Assembly (NCBI GenBank): GCA_045642465.1
Contig: JAZUIY010000015.1
Location: forward strand, 496,001-560,000
Direction of reading: 5' to 3'
Origin: RUG420 sp045642465
GTDB taxonomy: Bacteria > Bacillota > Clostridia > Oscillospirales > Acutalibacteraceae
DNA length: 64,000 bases
Part shown: piece by piece, positions 58,670 through 64,000 of the stretch
How positions within the stretch are numbered: position 1 is the stretch's first letter
How the letters are laid out: each line of letters starts with the position of its first letter
The notes under the pieces: model-generated
Told to the model about the DNA's origin: nothing
The model's input: the letters and a program-made list of their open reading frames with translations, nothing else
The model's database searches: none
Position numbers and translations under genes: made by a program

Positions 58670-59278
58670 ATGGACGTAAAACAGATTTTTGGTGCCAATG
58701 TAGCCCGCCTCCGTACGGAAGCAGGCTGGACCCAGTTGGAACTGTCTGAAAAACTGAATTACTCTGACAAAACCATCAGTAAGTGGGAACGGGGGGAATC
58801 CATTCCGGATGTCTCCACCATCCAAGCGGTTGCCGCCCTCTTTGGAGTAACCATGGATGACCTGCTGACGGACCCGGATGGTAAGGAACCGCACTTCGTT
58901 CGGGAACTGACCCCGGAGGAACTGGCCCGGAAGAGACGAATCCACATTTCCATCTGGACCATTGTCTCCGTAGGATACTGGGCAGCCGTTTTAATTGCCC
59001 TCTTTGTCATCCTAAATGCAGCTAATTTCTTCTTCTGGAAACTGCTGGTATTTGCACTGCCGGTACAGTTCATTTTGAGCATTGTATTTGGTTCCCTTTG
59101 GGCAAAGAAAAAACAGCCTTGTGTGTTCATTAACATCCTCTGCTTGGTGGCTTCCATTCTGGCCATCATCTATGTCATTTTCTTGTCCCAAAACCTGTGG
59201 CAGCTGTTCTTATTCCTGATTCCAACCCTGATAATCTTGCTCCTTTCGTTCAATATTTTTAAAAATAAAAGCCATTAA
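58670..59278 (+). CDS. XRE-family regulator with C-terminal membrane domain
   Basis: A 202-residue protein. Residues about 5-65 are a Cro/CI helix-turn-helix (L-R-T-E-A-G-W-T-Q-L-E-L-S-E-K-L, D-K-T-I-S-K-W-E-R-G). The rest holds four hydrophobic spans (about 100-195). Membrane-tethered XRE proteins of this plan are common in Firmicutes and are thought to sense envelope or membrane state. Target genes unknown; it is close behind dapL. Confidence 0.9.
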   Translation: MDVKQIFGANVARLRTEAGWTQLELSEKLNYSDKTISKWERGESIPDVSTIQAVAALFGVTMDDLLTDPDGKEPHFVRELTPEELARKRRIHISIWTIVSVGYWAAVLIALFVILNAANFFFWKLLVFALPVQFILSIVFGSLWAKKKQPCVFINILCLVASILAIIYVIFLSQNLWQLFLFLIPTLIILLLSFNIFKNKSH

Positions 59279-59280
59279 TA

Positions 59281-59312
59281 AAACGCCTCGGCAAATGCCG
59301 AGGCGTTTTTCT
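59281..59312 (+). terminator. intrinsic terminator after XRE gene
   Basis: AAACGCCTCGGC, AAAT, GCCGAGGCGTTT with more T residues. Confidence 0.95.
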
Positions 59313-59451
59313 TATCTCTCACTTTCCCTTTATTTACGCCAATTCTACTACTGGGAGAGTCCCACTCTACTGGAAATGGAGGCGGATTTTTCGGTAGGAG
59401 GGTGCAAAGTGAATCGCCCAAGCTTAAGGTGGGAGGTGGGAGGCGACTTAT

Positions 59452-60336
59452 ATGTCGGATTATGTATTGACTTGCTGTAGCACAGCAGATATGAATGCAG
59501 CATTTTTTGAAAAAAGGAACATTTATTGCGTACCATTTCATTACTATCTTGATGACGTAGAAGGCTTGGACGATGGATTTCAGTCCATTTCCGTAGAAGA
59601 CTTTTACGGAGCCTTGAAGGAAGGGAAATCCACCCGGACTTCACAGGTGAACATTGAAGAGTTTGTAACATTCTTTACTCCATTTTTGGCACAGGGTAAA
59701 GATGTTGTTCATGTATCTTTCTCCAGCGGTTTGTCAGGCGTCTTTAACTCCGCCGCAACCGCCCGTGACCTGTTGCAGGCAGAATTTCCAGAGCGCCACA
59801 TTATTATTGTGGACTCTCTGGCTGCCTCATCAGGATACGGACTTCTAATGGACAAATTGGCTGATTTGCGAGATAAAGGCATGGGAATGACCGAACTGGC
59901 CGCTTGGGCAGAAACTAACAAAAGCCGTGTGAACCACTGGTTTACCACCACCGATTTAACCTACTACATAAACGGTGGGCGTATCTCCAAGGCCAGCGGC
60001 TGGTTCGGTACTGTGCTGAAAATTTGTCCAGTTTTAAATATGGATGAAAAGGGGCATCTAGTTCCGCGCCTCAAGGTGCGGGGAAAGAAGGCCGCTTTGA
60101 AAACATTGGTGGATAAGATGTCTGAATTGGCGGACAACGGCGCTGAATACGCTGACTCCGTATTCATCAGCTCTTCCTATTGCACAGACGATGCATTGTA
60201 CGTTGCATCAGAGATTGAAACTAGGTTTCCTCACACCGCTGGCCATGTCCGCCGGTTCGACATCGGAACCACCATTGGATCCCACACAGGACCAGAAACA
60301 GTTGCCCTGTTTTTCTGGGGCAGCCCGAGAGAATAA
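59452..60336 (+). CDS. DegV-family fatty-acid-binding protein
   Basis: A 294-residue DegV protein. Family motifs: S-R-T-S-Q-V-N type segment (S-T-R-T-S-Q), V-S-F-S-S-G-L-S-G-V-F-N-S-A, V-D-S-L-A-A-S-S-G-Y-G and a C-terminal G-T-T-I-G-S-H-T-G-P. DegV/FakB proteins bind a fatty acid and present it to the FakA kinase. GGGAGGCGAC precedes the ATG; the 139 bases before it contain no clear element. Confidence 0.92.
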   Translation: MSDYVLTCCSTADMNAAFFEKRNIYCVPFHYYLDDVEGLDDGFQSISVEDFYGALKEGKSTRTSQVNIEEFVTFFTPFLAQGKDVVHVSFSSGLSGVFNSAATARDLLQAEFPERHIIIVDSLAASSGYGLLMDKLADLRDKGMGMTELAAWAETNKSRVNHWFTTTDLTYYINGGRISKASGWFGTVLKICPVLNMDEKGHLVPRLKVRGKKAALKTLVDKMSELADNGAEYADSVFISSSYCTDDALYVASEIETRFPHTAGHVRRFDIGTTIGSHTGPETVALFFWGSPRE

Positions 60337-60339
60337 AAG

Positions 60340-60372
60340 AAAGGCCGAGGATTTAATCCTCGGCCTTTCCCC
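60340..60372. terminator. bidirectional terminator between DegV and Crp/Fnr genes
   Basis: AAAGGCCGAGGAT, TTA, ATCCTCGGCCTTT. The last codons of the minus-strand Crp/Fnr gene form part of the stem. Confidence 0.92.
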
Positions 60373-61072
60373 TTTCTGTAGGGAGGGAATCGGAGTGATA
60401 CTCAGGAGATAGATGGTCGTTCAGCTTATCTGGGTTTATGATTCGTATCTGTCCTCGCTTTAAGGAAAGCAAGTTCATTTTTGCGAATTTGTTGAGAACA
60501 CGATTGACAGCTTCCCTGGAAGAATAGGCCTGCTTTGACAACTTGTCTTGGGTAACATATATGATGTTACTATGCGAGGCCTCACTTTCTTTCAACAGTA
60601 AATAGACTATTCTTTTGTCCAAGGGTAAGAACAAAGTTATGTTCATAGATTCTACGATGGCATTCATTCGCTTCGCATAGAGCTGATCCAGAAAGACTTG
60701 CATTTCATGATTTCGGTAGCTTAGCGAAAGAAGCGTTGACTTCGGGATTAGGAGAAACGAGGCGGGGGTGGAAGCAGTGACCCGATTTGTCACTGTTTTG
60801 AACTCCGTCACAGATAATTCTGAAGTCAAAAAACAGTCAAAACCAGAGAGATAAGTTGAGACGTTTTCTTCGCCTTCAATTGTGGAAATGATAATATGTA
60901 AGGTCCCTTCAAACAAGATTATGACGCCACAATTGTCTAATTGTTCCTTTGGTACAGAACAGCCTTGTTTTAAATCTAGATGGGCTGTACTAGAGAGAAA
61001 GTCTTTTCTTTGGGCAGTATCTAACTGATTCCAAAAGGGCAGTTGTGCCAATTGGATTTCTGTAAAAATCAC
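60353..61072 (-). CDS. Crp/Fnr-family transcriptional regulator
   Basis: A 239-residue regulator. The N-terminal cyclic-nucleotide-binding-like barrel runs to about residue 130 and has no Fnr-type Cys cluster. The C-terminal winged helix has I-I-Y-V-T-Q-D-K-L-S-K-Q-A-Y-S-S-R-E-A-V-N-R-V-L-N-K-F. A GTG start is preferred because AGGAGGTG lies eight bases before it. The coding end runs into the shared terminator. Signal and targets are unknown; mntP with its riboswitch is divergent from it. Confidence 0.9.
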   Translation of the reverse strand: MIFTEIQLAQLPFWNQLDTAQRKDFLSSTAHLDLKQGCSVPKEQLDNCGVIILFEGTLHIIISTIEGEENVSTYLSGFDCFLTSELSVTEFKTVTNRVTASTPASFLLIPKSTLLSLSYRNHEMQVFLDQLYAKRMNAIVESMNITLFLPLDKRIVYLLLKESEASHSNIIYVTQDKLSKQAYSSREAVNRVLNKFAKMNLLSLKRGQIRIINPDKLNDHLSPEYHSDSLPTERGKAED

Positions 61073-61238
61073 TTCGAATACACCTCCTTCCTTAAGGTTG
61101 CTTTATTCTTACATATTCTAAGAAAAAAGTAAGTGACTTCCGCACATTTCTAAAATTTTTGTTGGGTATGCCACAAAAGGACTTTCATGCTTTGTCTAAA
61201 AGGACAATAAAAAACTCGGTTTGGTGGAAAAATCACGT

Positions 61239-61267
61239 TTGACTTTGCAACTGAATTGTGTTAACCT
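61239..61267 (+). promoter_or_regulatory. promoter of the mntP leader
   Basis: TTGACT (61239-61244), 17 bases, TAACCT (61262-61267), just before the riboswitch. The remainder of the 400-base gap (61073-61238) has no recognisable element. Confidence 0.5.
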
Positions 61268-61277
61268 TTCCATGACC

Positions 61278-61370
61278 CATGAGGGAGTAGGGAGCGTGAC
61301 CCATTTACGTAGCAAGTCAACATCCTGGCCTAAAAAACCTGGCTTGTTTTAAATTCCGAGACTCATGTAT
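61278..61370 (+). promoter_or_regulatory. yybP-ykoY (Mn2+) riboswitch
   Basis: CATGAG-GGAGTAG (61278-61290) and CCGAGA-CTCATG (61357-61367) form P1 and the conserved GGAGUAG / CCGAGA loop sequences of this class, with arms between them including CCTGGCC ... ACCTGGC. Its position before mntP is the classic one: Mn2+ binding turns on the exporter. TCATGTATA (61363-61371) can alternatively pair with TATACATGA (61384-61392), competing with P1. Confidence 0.9.
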
Positions 61371-61413
61371 AACACGATATTGCTATACATGACCTCTTCA
61401 TAACGCTTTTAAC

Positions 61414-61448
61414 GCCAAGTATGCAAATCGTGTACTTGGCGCTTTTTT
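61414..61448 (+). terminator. expression-platform terminator of the mntP riboswitch
   Basis: GCCAAGTA (61414-61421) and TACTTGGC (61433-61440), then GCTTTTTT, lies between the aptamer and the mntP start, pointing to transcriptional control. Confidence 0.85.
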
Positions 61449-61472
61449 GTGCCGTAATAAAGGAGAAAGATG

Positions 61473-62069
61473 ATGACCTGGAATTTTATGTTCTTTCTGA
61501 ACGCCATCCTCTTTGGCGTTGGCTTGGCGATGGACGCATTTTCCGTTTCCATGGCAGATGGCCTGAATGAACCAAAAATGAACTGGAAAAAGATGCTGCT
61601 GATTTCCGGTACCTTTGGCCTCTTCCAGACAGCAATGCCACTCATTGGCTGGGCCTGTGTTCACACCATTCTGAATTTGTTTACGTCCTTCCAGAAGTTT
61701 ATTCCGTGGATTGCCTTAATTCTGCTGCTCTACATTGGTGGCAGCATGTTGAAGGAAGGCATTGAAAACTGGAATACCGCACCGGAAGAGTTTGATGGCA
61801 AGAAATTGACCATCAAGATGCTGATGGTGCAGGGGGTTGCCACTGCCATTGACGCCTTGAGCGTCGGCTTTACCATTGCGGATTATGACTTCCCATTTGC
61901 CTTGGTGGAATCCATTATCATTGGCGTAGTCACCATGGCAATTTGCATTGGCGGTTTGCTCATCGGCAAACAATTCGGCACCAAATTGGCCGGTAAAGCC
62001 TCCGTTCTAGGTGGCATTATCTTAATTGGCATTGGCTTAGAAATTTGGATTAAAGGTATGTTCTTTTAA
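61473..62069 (+). CDS. mntP: MntP-type manganese efflux pump
   Basis: A 198-residue membrane protein with six spans. The paired acidic motifs G-L-A-M-D-A-F-S-V-S-M-A-D-G and A-T-A-I-D-A-L-S-V-G-F are diagnostic for MntP, which exports Mn2+. The second of two adjacent ATGs is chosen because its distance from AAGGAG (seven bases) is better; 61470 is possible. The upstream Mn2+ riboswitch agrees with the function. Confidence 0.96.
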   Translation: MTWNFMFFLNAILFGVGLAMDAFSVSMADGLNEPKMNWKKMLLISGTFGLFQTAMPLIGWACVHTILNLFTSFQKFIPWIALILLLYIGGSMLKEGIENWNTAPEEFDGKKLTIKMLMVQGVATAIDALSVGFTIADYDFPFALVESIIIGVVTMAICIGGLLIGKQFGTKLAGKASVLGGIILIGIGLEIWIKGMFF

Positions 62070-62080
62070 GGAGTCCCTTT

Positions 62081-62815
62081 ATGGAAAAACACAAACAACA
62101 GTTTCAGTATCTCTTTGAACAGCTGGATGGCTTCCATGCCAATCATACCGAAAATGATGAATGGCAATTGGCCACCGCTATTTCCGAAGGAAATCTCGAG
62201 AAGGTGGCAGACCTTCTCGCCGGTGGAGAAGAGATCAACTACGAAATCATAGACGCGAACCAGTTTAAAACCTACGAGTACATGGCCGTCTCCACCGTGG
62301 CGGTGGTGACCCGAATTGCCATTCTTTCCGGTTTGCCGGGCACGGAAGCCTACCGAATTTCGGATGTAGCGCTGCAGCGGATTGCAGCATGCAAGACCGT
62401 GGCAGAACTGCAAAAAGAACAGCGGGATGCCATTATGGAATTCACCGAAGAAATCCAGCTGCTCTCCAAAAGCACCGTCCGGAACAGTCTGGTGGAGCAG
62501 GCAAAGACCTACATTGCGGATCATATTTATGAACCCATTTCTCTGTCAGACTTGTCTTTAAACTTACACGTTTCACCCTCTTACTTAGGCCGGCTCTTTG
62601 TAAAGTATGAAGGGGTCTCCGTTGGGGATTACATTCTGTACCGCAAAGTATCCGCTGCCAAAGAAAGCTTGGTTTACACCGACAAAAGTATCTTTGAAAT
62701 TGCCGACTATTTCGGCTACTCCTCTCAAAGTTATTTTTCAAAGCAGTTCAAGGCCGTTACCGGCATGACACCAAAAGAATACCGGAACGCTTTTGCAAGA
62801 AATACTAGGTTGTAA
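62081..62815 (+). CDS. AraC-family transcriptional regulator
   Basis: A 244-residue regulator. The C-terminal double helix-turn-helix (about 145-240) has I-S-L-S-D-L-S-L-N-L-H-V-S-P-S-Y-L-G-R-L-F, I-F-E-I-A-D-Y-F-G-Y-S-S-Q-S-Y-F-S-K-Q-F and G-M-T-P-K-E-Y-R. The N-terminal about 140 residues are helical without a cupin signature; ligand unknown. It is 11 bases behind mntP and may share its riboswitch-controlled transcript. Confidence 0.9.
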   Translation: MEKHKQQFQYLFEQLDGFHANHTENDEWQLATAISEGNLEKVADLLAGGEEINYEIIDANQFKTYEYMAVSTVAVVTRIAILSGLPGTEAYRISDVALQRIAACKTVAELQKEQRDAIMEFTEEIQLLSKSTVRNSLVEQAKTYIADHIYEPISLSDLSLNLHVSPSYLGRLFVKYEGVSVGDYILYRKVSAAKESLVYTDKSIFEIADYFGYSSQSYFSKQFKAVTGMTPKEYRNAFARNTRL

Positions 62816-62820
62816 AATAG

Positions 62821-62840
62821 GCCCATCCGTTTGGATGGGC
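62821..62840 (+). terminator. hairpin after AraC gene, weak terminator
   Basis: GCCCATCC, GTTT, GGATGGGC; perfect eight-base stem but followed by TATATC, not a T run. Confidence 0.35.
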
Positions 62841-62864
62841 TATATCGCAAAAAGGAGAACCATT

Positions 62865-63470
62865 ATGGCTAACGATTCTAAGAAAATTTCCCTGGGCGGC
62901 ATCGACAATGCGGCCGAAGAAAAGGGAAGCGGCACCAAGACCCTCTGGCAGTTCATTAAGTTCTGCCTTGTCAGCGGCATTGTCACCATCATCCAACTGG
63001 CGCTGGCTTACCTGCTTCCATTCCTCTTTGATGGCCTCACAGCCACCTTGCCAGCCTTCCTGGCAGCAATCTTTAAACCGGATGTCATCTTTGATGCCAC
63101 CACCGCAAAGGGCGCTGCAGACATGGCAAAATACGTAGTTGGCGGTACCATTACCTGGGGCTACATCCTGCCGTTCTTCTTGTCCAACTTCATTGCCAAC
63201 TTCTATGGCTACTTCCAGAACAGAAAGACCACTTTTAAGAGTGACACTCCGGTGGCCAACGTAGTTATCTACCTGGTTATCCTGTTCTGCTTGATTCTCT
63301 TCTCCACTTGGCTGCAAGGTGTTGTCTTCGGCCTCTGCACCAGAATTGACTCCAGCTTCATCCACGGCCTGGCCCGCATGATTGCCGCCGGTGCCGCCGG
63401 TTTTGTCCAGTTCATTGTCATCTTCCCGCTGGAAAAATTCTGGCTCCTCAAAGAGAAGAAAAACGACTAA
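62865..63470 (+). CDS. GtrA-like membrane protein
   Basis: A 201-residue protein with four hydrophobic segments. F-I-K-F-C-L-V-S-G-I-V-T-I-I-Q-L and N-F-I-A-N-F-Y-G-Y-F-Q-N-R-K-T-T-F match the GtrA pattern (first span and N-x-x-x-N-x(2)-x-F). GtrA proteins are thought to flip or hold undecaprenyl-linked single sugars for surface glycan decoration. ATG at 62865 is chosen with AAAAGGAG upstream. Confidence 0.82.
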   Translation: MANDSKKISLGGIDNAAEEKGSGTKTLWQFIKFCLVSGIVTIIQLALAYLLPFLFDGLTATLPAFLAAIFKPDVIFDATTAKGAADMAKYVVGGTITWGYILPFFLSNFIANFYGYFQNRKTTFKSDTPVANVVIYLVILFCLILFSTWLQGVVFGLCTRIDSSFIHGLARMIAAGAAGFVQFIVIFPLEKFWLLKEKKND

Positions 63471-63500
63471 CTGTTTCCTTCCTCAATGAAAGGAAACTCC

Positions 63501-63596
63501 ATTCCCATTGCCTTTCGCTTTTGGCAGGCAACCGCTTGCCAATGGAAACGCAATTCCCATTGCCTTTCGCTTTTGGCAGGCAATCGCTTGCCAATG
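63501..63596. repeat. two 44-base direct repeats
   Basis: The unit beginning ATTCCCATTGCC at 63501-63544 recurs at 63553-63596 with one C/T change. Each copy ends with a hairpin-forming GGCAGGC ... GCTTGCC. It lies just after the GtrA gene, before a terminator. Confidence 0.85.
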
Positions 63597-63597
63597 C

Positions 63598-63632
63598 AAA
63601 AAAGCCTCCCTTTACCGGGGGCTTTTTGTTTT
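63598..63632 (+). terminator. intrinsic terminator after GtrA gene
   Basis: AAAAAGCC-T-CCC and GGGGGCTTTTT form a stem with one bulged T, then GTTTTG. Confidence 0.75.
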
Positions 63633-63657
63633 GCTTTTTTAGCGCATTCCTTTTTGT

Positions 63658-63663
63658 TATAAT
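63658..63663 (+). promoter_or_regulatory. -10 element upstream of the lipoprotein gene
   Basis: TATAAT, with only T-rich sequence at the -35 position. The short tandem repeats follow it and would lie in the 5' untranslated region. Confidence 0.45.
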
Positions 63664-63696
63664 TTAGGAAACTGATTTATTTATTATTTTGAAAAG

Positions 63697-63812
63697 CTCA
63701 TTTTGAAGCAATTCATTTTTGAAGCAATTCATTTTGAGCAATTCATTTTTGAAGCAGCCCATTTTGAAGCAGCCCATTTTTGAGGCAATTCATTTTGAAG
63801 CAATTCTAATTT
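63697..63812. repeat. tandem array of 15-16 base units
   Basis: About seven copies of a unit CATTTT(T)GAAGCAATT, with variants ending in AGCAGCC and GGCAATT, run head to tail between the -10 element and the ribosome binding site of the lipoprotein gene. Unit length alternates mostly between 15 and 16 by the number of T residues. Confidence 0.88.
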
Positions 63813-63846
63813 TTGGAGAAATATCTTTTTTAAAGGATGTGACTTT

Positions 63847-64000
63847 ATGAAAAAACTAATTTCTCTTTTTGCCAGCCTTCTTATGATCCTTACCATGGCT
63901 TGCTCTTTTGCAGCCTGTTTTGATTATGATGGGGAGTATGCTGAGGTGAAAACCACTACATCGCCCGTGGAATTGAAGGCGGCGAGGGGATGGCCGAGCA
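63847..64000 (+). CDS. putative lipoprotein, 5' part
   Basis: The first 51 codons of a gene cut by the window end. K-K-L then a hydrophobic stretch and S-F-A-A-C at residues about 20-24 give a lipoprotein signal with a lipobox-like Cys, so the product is probably anchored to the outer membrane face. AAAGGATG precedes the ATG. Function not readable from this fragment. Confidence 0.72.
   Translation, partial: MKKLISLFASLLMILTMACSFAACFDYDGEYAEVKTTTSPVELKAARGWPS

Noticed and set aside
63697..63812. Short tandem units as a CRISPR array
   Set aside because: Units are contiguous with no spacers.
1..64000. CRISPR arrays, rRNA genes, insertion sequences, prophage genes
   Set aside because: No regularly spaced repeats with unique spacers, no rRNA-like conserved stretches, and no transposase, integrase or phage structural proteins were found.

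Overview
The window looks like chromosomal DNA of an anaerobic, low-to-mid GC Gram-positive bacterium, probably of the Clostridia (Bacillota). The reasons are four secreted proteins with cell-wall-binding type 2 (CWB2) repeats, an LCP-family cell-wall ligase, a teichoic-acid-type CDP-polyol pair, DapL, DegV, superoxide reductase and a flavin reductase/rubredoxin/rubrerythrin fusion, purine-rich ribosome binding sites and many intrinsic terminators. The genus cannot be told from the sequence alone.

Layout. 1-8165: a tightly overlapping surface-polysaccharide operon (gmhA end, WecG/TagA transferase, four glycosyltransferases, Wzy, Wzx). 8221-12533: two CWB2 surface proteins. 12631-14403: CpsB-type phosphatase and GalE. 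14644-17730: two exported, membrane-anchored proteins sharing a module with the preceding CWB2 protein; the first is preceded by an attenuator-like leader. 17904-26763: a second, visibly AT-richer polysaccharide operon with its own initiating sugar transferase, Wzy and Wzx, joined to a UDP-glucuronate epimerase (26753-27799). 27863-31512: an AT-rich accessory island between that epimerase and UDP-glucose dehydrogenase (31589-32827). It holds a tRNA-Ser(GCU)-like remnant, a small membrane protein plus a partner carrying the same short motif, two structured RNA-like regions, and an AAA ATPase gene overlapping a small TOPRIM-like gene. 32907-35024: an old-yellow-enzyme/4Fe-4S/FAD reductase. 35218-41254: two more CWB2 proteins. 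41344-46141: dtd, Fic, superoxide reductase, LysR and a rubrerythrin fusion under a yybP-ykoY (Mn2+) riboswitch. 46303-57458: ArsR, LCP, Wzz/BY-kinase, Na/Pi symporter, AroQ, MBL hydrolase, lipase and a glycosyltransferase-TarI-TagF group. 57475-64000: DapL, regulators, DegV, mntP with a second yybP-ykoY riboswitch, AraC, GtrA and the start of a lipoprotein.

Most of the window serves envelope construction. Sugar nucleotides (GalE, Ugd, UDP-GlcA epimerase, TarI) feed two undecaprenyl-linked pathways whose chain length and phosphorylation would be set by the BY-kinase/CpsB pair and whose products LCP could attach to the wall, alongside CWB2 proteins that bind wall polymers.

The strongest candidate for an undescribed system is the two-gene cassette 28002-29259. 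A 59-residue membrane protein ends in a motif of the RHIM/amyloid type (D-N-x-x-Q-I-Q-I-G) and the next, overlapping gene starts with a matching motif (D-N-x-x-Q-F-Q-A-G). This is the arrangement expected of an amyloid-signalling sensor/effector pair, and it sits next to structured RNAs and a second defence-like pair. Also notable are the Mn2+ riboswitch in front of an oxidative-stress fusion protein and the three-way attenuator before 14644.
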